A stretch of DNA of 64,000 nucleotides from Turbatrix aceti (lineage: Eukaryota > Nematoda > Chromadorea > Rhabditida > Panagrolaimidae), in the NCBI GenBank assembly GCA_963969345.1, contig OZ017770.1, positions 5,217,246 through 5,281,245 of the forward strand. The letters are read 5' to 3'. The notes below the pieces were generated by a model. It was not told the origin of the DNA and did no database searches. It worked only from the letters and a program-made list of their open reading frames with translations. Position 1 is the stretch's first letter. Every line of letters begins with the position of its first letter. Positions 12,810 through 24,750 of this stretch are shown here, piece by piece. The position numbers were made by a program, and so were the translations under genes.

Positions 12810-15800
12810 ATGATGAGTGGTGGACAGCGAACATTTGCCAACCTTGATATTAGAAAAGAGTTTATGGGTAAGATTTTTGTGGATAATGTATTTCGAAAGG
12901 GATTCACTCAAATTGTATTTTTTTTTTCGACTTTTTTGAACAATGTAGGAACAAAAAAATATCTGTATTATTCATGTCTGTGGTTGAGTCAACAAATGTA
13001 TCGTAAATCTGTTGTGTGACCGTTTCATCGTCATCAAAGACGTTGTTGCTGTTTTGTTGTTATTTGTGGTGGTTGTTCGGTTGTTATTGTCGGTGTTTCT
13101 TTTCAGCTTTACATTGTTTGCAAAAAACATCATATCACTTGTTTTTAGATCTCATGAATGATTGGGAAATTGGTGGCACGCAGAATCCATGGGTTTGTCC
13201 AAGTGATCGGCATCTTCAGCTAAGAGCACAGTAATTCATTTCATTGTTCTCTAATGACATTCCAAAGTTTTGTAACCTGTTTTCAGACTCAAAAGTGGTT
13301 GGAGTGTACGCACTGCTTCTGCCCGTTCTCCCACAAATGTCAAGCAGAACACCGGAGCTATTTCTGATGCCGAACAGGAGCAGATTAGAAAAGTTTTGGC
13401 GAGAGCCGAAGCAGGTCGTGTTAATGAGCAGCAGCGTATCGGGTATGTAGCTTTTTAGTGTTGCCTTATTTATATACATGCACACGCACTTTTCGGAGAC
13501 AACGCGTATGATGTCTTTTTTTTTTTCATATTTGCGACAAACAAGTGCACTTGTTCTCACGGCGCCATAATATGTCTGTGGCGGACAAAAAGTTCACAGA
13601 ACTGCCGTAAATCGATTAGAACTTTATTGCACCTTTGTAATTGACGCAAAAATTCTGCAGTCACATGTTTATCAGAATGCAGCATAAAACAATTAAGACA
13701 TCTATAACACAGACTTTGGCTGGCCAATTTTGTCATAAAACAAAAGAACGTTTTTTTTGGAAAAATTTTAAATATTTACATTCCCTGAATGCTATTTTCG
13801 AGGAATATGACATTTGTTTACTTGGATAAAAAAAGCGAGTAATTACACCATTAGGCGTCAGAAAAAATCTCAAATTTGAATTGACAACAGTCACTTACGA
13901 CATAAACAACCGACACAAAAAGTGTACTCTTGAGATTTTTCGGTATTACTAATTTTTTACTTTTAGCAAAATGGTTGATCGTCTTGAAAAAATGCGCGGC
14001 AGAGCGACTGGCAACGGTGTTACACAGTGCCTTCTGTGTTCAACTGAATTCGGACTGTTGGCATCCAAAAGTTACGCTGCGATGTGCAATGATTGCCGAA
14101 AGGTTAGTTTTACCTCATCTTGATGTGGAAATTTCACTCCCTTTTTTGTTTTGCAGTATGTGTGCCAGAAAAACTGTGGAATCGAAACTTACGATCAAAA
14201 ACGCGGCGAACCCGTTTTTCTTTGCAAAATATGCAGCGAATATCGCGAGGTGGTGGGTTGCTTATAGCTGCTTCGGTGGTATCGTTAGCGCTTCTTGCAC
14301 GCTTGTGATGTGTTGTCCATCTTCGAACTCTATCAGAACGCTTTTTTTTACTTTTACCTTTTCCAGATGTGGAAAAAATCCGGTGCTTGGTTTTACAAAG
14401 AAATGCCGCCATACGTGAAACCGGCTGCAAATGGCTTAGGTCCAAGCGGAAACACGGGACCCTCATTCTGGCAAACGGCACCAAACGAATCTCGCACCAA
14501 TTTGGCACAGCTCTCGCCCACCGTTGTCATGTCGTCACTGTCTCTGCATGAAACAGCGGGCAATCAGCCCACTACAAGTAATGGCATTCACAACACATCT
14601 CCGGGTAGCATCAATGCACATTCGCAAGGGTCTTCGTCATCACGACTGCCACGGCAACTGCCTATCCCTCCAGACCAGCAGCAAAGGTCATTGCTAGCTT
14701 TTGTTCTAAAACAAACCGTGCCACTTGTTTTTTTTAGATTAAAAACCCTGCCTCGACCTCGTATAACTCCATCATGGGTACACGAAAAGGTCCAAAGCAG
14801 TATGAGCATCGAGGATGACGACGAATCTTCCTCGGATTCACTTGATCATTCTGACTACAAATTGCATCTTTCCTCCAGTGCTCTGCCTCGAAGGCAGCAG
14901 CATTCACACCGATCCAAAGAGTACGGCAAGCATCAAAGCCAAGATGGCACAAGCAATAAATCGAGCAAGCTGCATCGCTTTGATAAAAACAGTCGGACCG
15001 CAGTCGCGACCGACGATACAGGTGAGTTTGGCGCGTGTGCATGCCGCCCCCTTACATAGAAGCTTTAACGAAGCTAATTCATTTTGTTCACTTTTTTTGC
15101 CCCCAGAGCTAATGTTTGTGGTTAAGTTCAATTTGAACATGAAACGGAAACAGATTCGTCACCTCTCCTAATTGCTGGTACTGTAACATTCAATGATGTT
15201 TATAATTTGCAGATTAACGTGAGGTGTGGCAAACGTAGTCGAACAAAATCAGATCCAATTGCGAAAGTTTGGTGACATTTTTTGTGTTTACACTCACGTA
15301 CTGCACGCATTTTTATTCACCAAAGCCATTGAAATTTAAAACTTTAAGTAATTTGCTTTATTGTGAGTGCCTGATCCTTGGTTGAACTTATGTTCGGAGG
15401 TGTTTTTTTTTCTGTCTGCAAATAGATAGCCTAATTTACTCTATGTGTGCTCTTTTTTTGCCACTGTATTTTTTTGGGTGTGAATAATGTGCTCTTTTTG
15501 TAGATGAAAGTGAAAACGAGTCGCGTCGTACCACCCCCTCGACGTCACCCCGTCATTCCCTTGCAACACCTTCAAGCTATGGGGGTGACGATCTTTCACA
15601 GAATCAAGTATCGCTTGCTACTCTCGATGCAGCCGATGCTAAGAGCATAGATTCGGGTGGTGAGATACTTTGGATGACTCGCAGTAACCAGAAGCACTTT
15701 TTTCAGTCGTGCAAAGCGATCATTCGGCGCAACAGATGCAACTGAGTCAGCCGACATCTACAAATCTCGTTATCACAAGCAGTCCTGCGCCCGTAAATTT

Positions 15801-17901
15801 TCCAATCATGCCGACTTCGGCGGCAAAACGGGCTTCAATCAACGACACATCAGTCAAAACCGTAGCATTTGGTCCAACTGGCCCGACACCACCTCCAATA
15901 CCGCCGCGTTACAGTGGATTTTCGACCACGCAACTCGCGCATCTTGTTGATCGGTGTGCCAGCAGTGCATCGTCTTCCAACGCTTCGTCTTCGATGTATC
16001 CCCATCCCGCACTCATGGGCGCAAGCGAGCATCGGGATTCGGGAACTCAGCAATCAGAAGAAAGTTTGCCTCGACTAGCTTCATCTATGCAAACCAACGA
16101 AAAACGCTATCGGAGTTCAAGCGTTCGGTCCGCAGACATTGCCGATGTTGCCGTTGTCACACCTTTGGAGTCGGAGTCCGGTAAATACGAAAACAACCGG
16201 CCGAACAGCATGAACAAAATTGCAAGTTACATTTTGTGCGTCGAATTAGTTTATTTTTGTTTACAGGATGAGTCTGCGTCGCCAACTTTTATGAGCTCAC
16301 CGGAAGATGATACAAGTAAGTTAATTAAGACATAATCTTGGTTTGACAAAAATATTTACCCGTTTTAATAATTTTGGTTTCGCTTATTGTTAACAAGGGA
16401 TCCGCATTTTGCTTGCTAAATTTAGAATCACAAAAAACCATAGAAAGTCGAAAAACGACAAAAGTATCAGTTGTCCCACAACGAAAACCTGCAAAGAAAA
16501 CGTATTCCCTTCAACCAACAGACTGTCTTCAAAACAGACGGCTACCGACAGCAAAAGATTGCAAATCTTCCGACTGCATCTATGAATCCTTAATGGAAGA
16601 AACCGCATCGACACCTACAAATGAAAAGGGTGCTTTAACAATGCTTATTTGTTGTCTCAATTTGTTCGCTGTCATATCCATTCGCCATATTGCACTCGTC
16701 TTTCCAAATCCTTTTTGCCTTTATAACATTTTTCAATTAATTGCATGCTTTGTTTTGTCAGCCTAACCTTTACTTTCCCCAACGCTAACACAAATCACGT
16801 TTTTTTCCAAAAGTGTACACAAACTAACAAACAATTGTGGTCAAATAATCAAAAAAAAATTATATTCGTTGTTTTAGGCACGTTGGGATCTATTCAATTT
16901 AATTTGACATATCTACATGATGACAAGCAGCTGATCATTCATTTAATCAGGGCAAAGGTAATTTTGAAATAAAAATATTGTTTTTCCAATTATTTTTTTA
17001 GAATCTCAAAGCCATGGACAAAAACGGCTTTTCCGATCCATACGTCAAGTTTCACATTATCCCTGGCAATGCAAAAGCCACGAAGCTTACGTCAAAGACG
17101 ATAGAAAAAACACTCAACCCTGAATGGCACGAAGAACTAATTTACTACGGCATTACGGAAGACGACAGGTTGCGCAAGACACTCCGAATTACCGTGCTAG
17201 ATCGGGATCGCATAGGATCAGATTTTTTGGGTGAAACCAGAGTGGCGCTCAAAAAGCTTCCTCTCGGACAAATGAAAAAGTTCAATTTATATCTGGAACA
17301 CGCGATCCCTATTGCCGTAAGTTTTGGTTAACTTTAATAAAAAAACAACAATTACAAAATTGTAGCCTGAAAAACCAGAAAACATTGAACGCGGAAAAAT
17401 ATTGATGTCTATTTGCTACAATATTCAGCAGGGATCTCTCTTTGTTCATATCAAGCGATGTGCCGAGTTGCTGGGAATGGATTCCACCGGATTTTCGGAC
17501 CCTTACTGTAAAGTCTCGCTTACTCCACTGGTTAGCAAAGCTCATCGCCAAAAAACAAGCATTAAAAAACGAACTCTTAATCCTGAGTTCAACGAGGTAA
17601 TTGTTTGTACATGTCAGATCAATGTTATCGTCATTTTTTAGATACTGCAATTTATCGTACCATTCAAAGATCTTCCAAAGAAAACCTTAGAAATCGGCGT
17701 GTACGATCACGATGTCGGAAAACACGATGATTACATAGGTAAGTCTCGAGAACAAAAAAAATAATATTCAAATGCGTCATTTCAGGTGGCATCGTGCTTT
17801 CGACCGCTGCTAAAGGAGAACGTGGTGTTCACTGGACACAGTGCATTGAAAACCCCGGTAAAACCTTTGAAATGTGGCACAAGTTAGATCCGAACAACTG
17901 A
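12810..17901 (+). CDS. rph: Rabphilin (RabBD-FYVE-like zinc finger, two C2 domains)
   Basis: Exons: 12810-12867, 13149-13230, 13287-13442, 13967-14102, 14157-14249, 14367-14686, 14738-15021, 15504-15659, 15707-16221, 16267-16315, 16426-16629, 16878-16957, 17002-17316, 17366-17596, 17642-17738, 17786-17901. Every junction keeps phase; 963 residues from the first ATG used. N-terminal Rab-binding helix ('SDAEQEQIRKVLARAE', 'RIGKMVDRLEKMRG') flanks a Cys-rich zinc finger ('QCLLCSTEFG', 'MCNDCRK', 'VFLCKICSEYREMWKKSGAW'). A long Ser/Pro-rich linker follows, then C2A ('NLKAMDKNGFSDPYVKFHI') and C2B ('LGMDSTGFSDPYCKVSL') with the Ca2+-binding Asp loops. Rabphilin binds Rab3/Rab27-GTP on synaptic and secretory vesicles. 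The 5' end is uncertain: the first exon is open upstream of the ATG, so more N-terminal sequence may exist. The 51-bp intron at 14687 is in frame and has a weak donor. The intron at 16222-16266 appears to be GC-AG. AATAAA at about 18087. Confidence 0.92.
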
Positions 17902-18795
17902 ACCATCGATTATTCGAAAGCGACTATTTTTTGTTGTTATTGTTACCTTATAACACTACTATTACTTTTTAAGGGTTTTGATTTATTTACAAGTGCCGGT
18001 ATGCGCAATACATTCTTATACATTACTGTAAAAACTGTACTAGTGAGCTTTGCCTTATTTTGTGAAAATGATGCTTATATTTTAAAAATAAATGTTCAAC
18101 CAGCATAACAAACGGATTATTTACTGTTAAGATTTGGTGACACTATTCCTATTTTGACAACTGAATTTGATTTTTTAGAATCGGGTTTTTAAAAAAATGT
18201 ATAGGGGGTTTACATGCACTGAAGATAATTGTGACGTGGCCAGATGGCACAGAAGACTGTATCATGAGATATTATATTCTTTTGTTATATTTTTTGCCAA
18301 GAAGCGGAAACATTATCATACAGGTTATGTAAAAAAATTGGAACATTTTGATTTTTTTTTTGGTATGACCTAGAATCAAGATGACGTCGAATATTCAATT
18401 TATTTCAGGTCAAATAAAATAAATCGAAGCCAGAAAGAAAATTTTTTACCAAATTAGTTTGCAGCTGGCGAATACCAATATTTATTCTGGTAAAGGCACG
18501 AAGTAACACCGAGATCATATCCGAAGATCAGCGCAAGATGGGGTGGACACGGTGATAAGGGCGCCCGCAAACAACGTCGGCTCGATTAATGCTATCAAAA
18601 GCACCTCGTGTACAGCACCCCGATCGCCACACCATTCGGTCGCATGGCATCATCATTTACGCTTTCACCAGCTCCGCCCTCCTGAAGGTATAGTACTCCT
18701 GAAGGTGTGGGGTACGTAACATTACTGTAACCCCCTGTTAGACAAATAACCACAGTATCGCCGCTACCACAGCGAGATAGGTTTTGAACAAGCTA
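17902..18795. other. Rabphilin 3' UTR and unique DNA before the rearranged locus
   Basis: The first 200 bp hold the 3' UTR and a poly(A) signal. From about 18480 to 18795 the composition becomes GC-richer with no intact gene. It contains a near-tandem 'tcctgaaggt' pair (18680 and 18697). Confidence 0.4.
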
Positions 18796-21792
18796 TCCAA
18801 GTCAGTTCTCTCCACAAACTACGACCTGTTCGGTATACTCGGAATTAATAAATGCGAATAATAATTTTGTTCACGGCAAACCAATGAAGCCAGGTTACAT
18901 CTACCATGAAACTCAATTAGTGCGAATTATGTGTTCCGAGAGAATTTTTTTCGGTTATAAAATCAACATTTTATACTTTTTAAACAAACACGTAACTTGA
19001 CCATTCTCTCTGCAGTTAAAGGTAACTTTTATTCACCAGATAGAACACAAAAACTACACGCCAGCGAAATCAAAAAAATTCAACAAAAAAACAGCAAATA
19101 AACTCACTAACATCCTGCTAGAACAAAAAAATGCAAACAAAAATTGTAACCAATAGTTACTTCCAAATCAGTCAAAATCAGATAAAGTCCTCAAGACGAA
19201 ACAGAGTTCGGACAAAATCGAGGTGCTGAAATCCGGGGCGAGTTGCGTAGTAAAGCAGAAACATGGAGATCGCCATGAGACCGGACGGCGTCCACTCGGT
19301 GGCCATGTAGTTCGTGTCGTGGACTTGGAACCGGAACTGAATCTTATTGCGGGGACCCATCTTGTAAACAATTTGGCCTTTATCAGTGATGGGAGCAAGG
19401 TACGGTCCGTCTTCCGAAATCTCGCGAACAAACTCCTCGGCGAAGTTGACAGGCGAGTCTGGGAATTCGAAGTCCAGATAAAGACCAAAGACGAGAAACA
19501 TGAGTTTCTCATTCTTTTCGAAGCGAGCTGAAAAGTACCAATAAATATCGATATACTTGTACCACAAACACAAAATACATACTTAGGTCAGCATTTTTTT
19601 CCTCTTTCAGTCGAAGACCATGACCCGGAGGTCGGTCGAAATCTCTCAAGACATCGTAGGCGCTGTAATCGGTCGAACCAAGTGAGAAACACTTGATAAG
19701 CAGCGGAAGCGTCTCCATTCCGGGCTCGTGTTGAACTCGGCGCAGTTGGTTCAAAGGAGTGATTCCAATATTCATCTTGAATCTACCGATCTGGGTCTGG
19801 TTGATATAGTCCATATAACTCATAAGATCGGCGACAATTGTGGCGATATATTGGAACCGCATCTGGCGTTGCATTTCAATGACTTTGGTCTTGTTGAAAC
19901 CATACTTTTCAAAGAAAGCGTCGATGGAGATACGCAAAACATTGGAATCGCCCACAAAAACTGATCCATCGCTAGGACGCCTCTTAGCTCTGTAGCGACG
20001 CATAGCATCCGATATATATCGGGGGGTGACAAACTTAACCTTTGACAAAGTGCTAGCAGAACTGTCAGAGGCTTGAGCTTGCACCGGAGGATTATCAGCA
20101 AAAGACATCGGCGACGGCACAGGAGAGTCAATTCTCGCCCAACTGAGAGAACGCTGGGCAACGGTGTCATCGACGGCGGCAGTGGATTTGCTTCCAGCAG
20201 TCTTATTCTTCGCATTGGTTGCAGCCTTTTTGCGGCGAGGAGTCGTCGTCGACGCGATCGTATGATTCGGCTGAGGCAACACGCATAACTCGACCGCGCC
20301 CTCAAAACTGAAACTAAATGCAACACTATCAATCGATCGGCAACGTTTCGGACAGATAATTGACACACGGCTGCACAGGACAAAAATCGCGCACGATTTG
20401 CGAACGCCTACTGTTGTGCGTCATCATTGTTCTGTCCGGGAGAGTGTGTATTTTGACAGCAATGAAAAACAAAAAAGCAGCGAATTACTGTGGTCAAAAC
20501 GATTGGGCACGCATAAAAAAGACAATACATCAATGCTGATCCCTTTAAAAACAGAATCGGTGACTTCTATTCACTCCCACACAAAAAAAAACGTCTTTTG
20601 CTCCAAGAGCCGTGATTCGTCAAAGCATGCGAGGCTTTTCACAGGTTGTAAGTTTCAGGGGTACGGTAACACTGAAAAAAGAACAGAGGAAGCTCATCAA
20701 GGTGTATGAATATCGTCGGGGCCGAGACGGCAAATGACAGAGGCAAAGTGAGCCCAGCGGCTGAGTGAGTGGCGAGTGGCAGTTAAGTTGGAGTGTTACG
20801 CAGCTTATCACATCGCGCAGAAGAATGATCTTACAAACTAGGAACAAAGAAGAGAAGACTATATGCCTCGGAGAGTGATTCAAAGGCGCCTAATTACACG
20901 AGTACTATCAAATCAAGCGGTGTCGCGAACAAAAATCACCGCAACACAACAGAAGTTGCCCGATTGGATTCGCACCAAGGACATAACATCAAAATGAGAT
21001 AATGACGGAGAGATGATAGAAGGAGCATGCAGTGATCGAGCATGAAGTGGTCAAAGCCTCGCATGCTTTGACGAATCACGGCTCTTGGAGCGAAAGACGA
21101 TTTTTTGTGTGGGAGTAAATAGAACGTAAAAGAACATTCTGGAAGCTTCTGGACAAACGAAGACGCACAGTAGTTTGCAGGGCGTGCGACTTTTTGTCCT
21201 GTACCGATCAGAGGGGCTGTCAGCTCGGCTGTCAGCTCGGCGTTGCCGATTGTTTTTTTGTCCACGCTCCTTGCTTCTCGCTTCGCGTTCGTTTTTTCTT
21301 CCACAGATTCTCTCTTGTTTTCGGCGTTCGTTATTGCATGCTGTTCCTACCCCGATCCTCTTTTAGTAGTAGAACCTTGGGGAAGCTGTGGTATTATGTA
21401 ATTTTTGTTTTTGCAGCGTTGCCACAATTTGTTGAGACGTTTGGACTCCGATTGCAAATCTTGACGTACAAACGCTGTCCTGTAGTCACTGATTCTGTTT
21501 TTAAAGGGATCAGCATTGATGTATTGTCTTTTTTATGCGTGCCCAATCGTTTTGACCACAGTAATTCGCTGCTTTTTTGTTTTTCATTGCTGTCAAAATA
21601 CACACTCTCCCGGACAGAACAATGATGACGCACAACAGTAGGCGTTCGCAAATCGTGCGCGATTTTTGTCCTGTGCAGCCGTGTGTCAATTATCTTTCAG
21701 GAACGTTGCCGATCGATTGATAGTGTTGTATTTAGTTTCAGTTTTGAGGGCGCGGCCGAGTTATGCGTGTTGTTTTGTTATGTTTTACTTTT
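18796..21792. repeat. Segmental duplication, copy 1 (direct copy of about 33,345-36,688)
   Basis: Sequence from 'caagctatccaagtcag' onward matches the second locus almost base for base. It covers the 3' flank of the novel gene, the gene itself, the 5' region and the inverted-repeat spacer. Differences seen: a 30-bp gap near 18841 and a 309-bp gap at 20277 in this copy, plus scattered substitutions. Homology ends at 'gttatgttttactttt', where T-box-derived sequence begins. Confidence 0.9.
19178..20277 (-). pseudogene. Novel basic-tailed protein gene, copy 1, 5'-deleted
   Basis: Exon 2 (19527-19178) and the remaining exon 1 (20277-19583) match copies 2 and 3, with the same AAGTATG donor and TTTTCAG acceptor. 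A 309-bp deletion removes the promoter-proximal segment: start codon, the first 83 codons or so, and the 5' UTR acceptor. The join is 'ctgaggc/aacacgcat'. The remaining frame is open for about 350 residues and could start at an internal Met or read from new upstream sequence, so it is not certainly dead. The missing part encodes much of the Lys/Arg/Thr/Ala-rich tail. The conserved C-terminal region is unaltered in reading frame. Confidence 0.75.
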
Positions 21793-21865
21793 ATGATCGA
21801 TGATCGCGTCTTCGGCATTTTTGATCTTTAACAGACTTGTTTAACTGAGTTTTACAGCTGCAGCA

Positions 21866-23197
21866 ATGCTCCCCAGTACTCTCGAATCTCTCGGCGCCTA
21901 TGCCAAGCCAAATCACGACCCTTTTGCCGGCTACTACCAAAATCCGATGCTCGACAACTCTAACACCTCTCCCAGCACAGCCACTTTTTCCGACCAAAGC
22001 AGCGAAACATCCATGATTTCTTCGCCACCGGTTGCACAAGGCTCGCTTCCGGCTGCTGTTTTTCCCCAGCCAAATATGGTCATGCCCTGGATGACCAACG
22101 AATACCAGCAAGTCTACAACTACCAGCAGGCTTACCAGAATCATATGCGAGCCGCCATGATGCCACTTCAGAGACCGGGCATGCCTCAGTTTGGCACCAT
22201 TCCTCTGCTGCCCGTTGAACCTATGAAGCCCATCGAGAACGTCAAATCTTCTCCCGAAATGTCACCTCCGCCATCGTTTAGCGTCGAAAATCTTCGTATG
22301 CCCGATGAGATGTCTGCGTCGCCGGAACCCATCGAGACAAGCGATCTGGAACGCCAAATTTCAATTGAACCAAAGAATTTGGATCTCTGGAAGAAATTCA
22401 AGCATTTGGAGAACGAGATGATTATAACCAAAAGCGGAAGGTTTGTTTTTTTCATGTATTCGAAAAATATGGTTTTTTTTTCCAGAAACCTCTTTCCGAA
22501 GCTGGAATTCGTTGTCAAAGGACTCGAATCTGCCAACCGGTATCACTTTGCGCTGACGTTCAAACGCATTGGCACCTGCAAGTACAAGTACTACAAAGGC
22601 GAGTGGCAGTCTGCCGGAAAAGCTGACGACGACACGGACATGGAGAGTCTGGTCTATCACTCCAGCAACATCCGGTATCCCCTTGGCAAGGTCTGGATGG
22701 CTACCGGGCTGTCTTTTGACGAACTCAAGCTCACGAACACCATCGGAGAGAACAAAGAGGACATCGTGAGTTTGCATTACCCGTCTATTTAGTTATGTAT
22801 TATGTTTTGCCATTTACAGTTCTGCCTCCGACCCATGCATAAGTATCGTCCGGTTGTCATCGTTTTGCCTGTGTACGGTACGGGTTTCCAGCGCATTGAG
22901 AAAGAAATCGAGATTGCCGACTTCATCGCTGTCACTGCTTACCAAAACAACGCGGTAACCAGTTTGAAAATCGGCAACAACCCATTTGCAAAGGGCTTTC
23001 GGAAAGAGCGCAACACTGAACGACTGCAGCCGACCTCTACCAGTCTCGCACAATCGCTTGGAATGCCAAACGGCATGTATCCGCCATACTCGCTCGGCGG
23101 TAACGCGTACCAGCAGAACAACCTTTTCCCCTACAGTCTCTTTTCGTCATTTTCTTCGTATCCCTACTACATGCAGGGCATGATGCCTATGCGATAA
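21866..23197 (+). CDS. T-box transcription factor, copy 1
   Basis: Three exons (21866-22440, 22486-22765, 22820-23197) give 410 residues. A Pro/Gln/Met-rich N-terminus of about 170 residues precedes the T-box DNA-binding domain. The domain runs from 'LWKKFKHLENEMIITKSGR' through 'LFPKLEFVVKGLESANRYHF' to 'ADFIAVTAYQNNAVTSLKI' and 'NPFAKGFRKERN'; these are the family's LW.KF, EMI.TK.GR.(M/L)FP and FIAVTAYQN..(I/V)T.LKI.(N/Y)NPFAK motifs. The C-terminus is short and aromatic ('YPYYMQGMMPMR'). The gene sits exactly where the right-hand copy of the novel gene would be in this duplicated block. A near-identical gene on the opposite strand at 39-40.5 kb is its paralogue. I cannot name the T-box subfamily: the domain is divergent. 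Confidence 0.92.
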
Positions 23198-23210
23198 TAG
23201 TCGAGTATCG

Positions 23211-24323
23211 CCCTGGATTTCCACACCTCGATTCTGTCCGAACTCTGTTTCGTCTTGAGGACTTTATCTGATTTTGACTGATTTGGAAGTAACTATTGGT
23301 TACAATTTTTGTTTGGTTTTTTTTGTTCTAGCAGGATGTTAGTGAGTTTATTTGCTGTTTTTTTGTTGAATTTTTTTGTTTTCGTTGGCGTGTAGTTTTT
23401 GTGTTCTATCTGGTGAATAAAAGTTAACTTTAACTGCAAGACCAAGTGGATGAGCAACTCGAAAGACGACGCGACGATTCTACTGAACGGTTTTCCGGTC
23501 GAAAGAGTAAAAGAGTTCGTCTATCTTGGACAGCTCTTCTCCTGGCCGAGAGACCACAAGAAAGAAATTATCAAAAGAATGACGGCAGGACGAAAGGCGT
23601 ATTTCAAGTACAAAGACTTCCTGCGCTCACGCCAAGTCAAAATGGGGCTGAAACGGCGACTCATCGAGCAGTGCATAAAGCCAGCAGTCCTCTACGGCTG
23701 CGAAACCTGGGCACTCACCGACGCCGGAATCGAAACCCTCCAGCGGGGACAACGTCGCCTCGAACGTGCTATCTTAGAGGTGCGTTTGAGCGACAAAGTC
23801 CCATCCGAATCCATCCGGAAGCGCACCAAGCTCAAAGACTGGAACGAATCCGCTCGCCGCCGCAAGCAGAAATACGCCAAATCGCTCGCGACGACCGACG
23901 ACGACAACTGGGCAGTCCGACTGTCAGACTGGCGCCCCACAGAAGACTACGTGGAAGCCAAGCGACCGCTAGGACGACCACGCATGCGCTGGACCGACGA
24001 CCTCGCCATTGCCTACAACGCTTCTACCAAGGACTTCGATTTCAGACGGATTGTTTTTCTTTGATGACCCCTCTTCGTACGACCCCACTGATTTGTATAA
24101 TCCCGTGTGTACGAGTAAGAGATAAATTGATTGATTTGAATTGATTGATTAACTGCTGAGAGAATGGTCAAGTTACGTGTTTGTTTAAAAAGTATAAAAT
24201 GTTGATTTTATAACCGAAAAAAATTCTCTCGGAACACATAATTCGCACTAATTGAGTTTCATGGTAGATGTAACCTGGCTTCATTGGTTTGCCGTGAACA
24301 AAATTATTAATTCGGTTAACAGA
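23211..24323 (+). pseudogene. 3' end and downstream flank of the novel gene, split by a LINE
   Basis: 23211-23437 matches the last codons and 3' UTR of copy 3 (38016 onward), including 'ctgatttggaagtaac' and 'gtgaataaaagtta'. After the LINE insertion the match resumes at 24157-24323 with the next 170 bp of the same flank. It lacks the body of the gene, which is replaced by the T-box gene to its left. Confidence 0.85.
23438..24148 (+). mobile_element. 5'-truncated RTE-like non-LTR retrotransposon (3' end only)
   Basis: An open frame of about 208 codons starts 'KTKWMSNSKDD' and ends 'FDFRRIVFL'. It carries the post-RT signature of RTE/craniofacial-protein-like elements: 'VKEFVYLGQLFSW', 'KRRLIEQCIKPAVLYGCETW' and 'RPLGRPRMRWTDDL'. 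The element ends in a GATT-type short repeat tail ('attgattgatttgaattg'), typical of RTE. It interrupts a sequence that is continuous at 38,240, and the target TTAACTGC appears on both sides (23430-23437 and 24149-24156). The endonuclease and most of the RT are absent, as expected of a truncated insertion. Confidence 0.88.
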
Positions 24324-24600
24324 ATCCTTGGTTGAACTTATGTTCGGAGGTGTTTTTTTTTCTGTCTGCAAATAGATAGCCTAATTTACTCTATGTGTGC
24401 TCTTTTTTTGCCACTGTATTTTTTTGGGTGTGAATAATGTTCTTTTTTTGTAGATGACAGTGAAAACGAGTCGCGTCGTACCACCCCCTCGAGGTCACCC
24501 CGTCATTCCCTTGCAACACCTTCAATGGGGGTGACGATCTTTCACAGAATCAAGTATCGCTTGCTACTCTCGATGCATAAGAGCATAGATTCGGGTGGTG
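24324..24600 (+). pseudogene. Copied rabphilin exon with flanking introns
   Basis: Matches rabphilin 15373-15661: the end of one intron, all of exon 15504-15659, and its donor. Small deletions have broken it (loss of 'agctatg' and of about 11 bp near 'gatgca'), and an in-frame TAA results. It is fused at both ends to unrelated locus DNA, so it is a fragment with no coding role. Confidence 0.93.
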
Positions 24601-24750
24601 AGTACCAGCAGAACAACCTTCTCCCCTACGGTCTCTTTTCGTCATTCTCTTCGTTTCCCTACTACATGCAGGGCATGAAGCCTTTGTGATAATAGTCCTG
24701 ATCTGTGTGTGTTTATCATCGTATATGTTACATCGCAAAAAAAAAGATAA
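24601..24750 (+). pseudogene. Copied T-box 3' end and downstream DNA
   Basis: 'taccagcagaacaaccttct' through the stop region and into the flank 'catcgcaaaaaaaaagataa' matches the last codons and 3' flank of T-box copy 2 (about 39118-39265, opposite strand). It is closer to copy 2 ('cttctcccctac') than to copy 1 ('cttttcccctac'). It joins the rabphilin fragment directly. Confidence 0.9.

Noticed and set aside
18485..18620. Minus-strand frame reading 'AFDSINRADVV', like reverse transcriptase motif A
   Set aside because: Only 24 codons are open, another frame is equally open, and no neighbouring RT motif was found; probably chance or too decayed to call.
18725..18790. snRNA-like text ('cacagtatcgccgctacc', resembling the U4 5' end)
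   Set aside because: Only a few bases match; no Sm site or stem structure of U4 follows.
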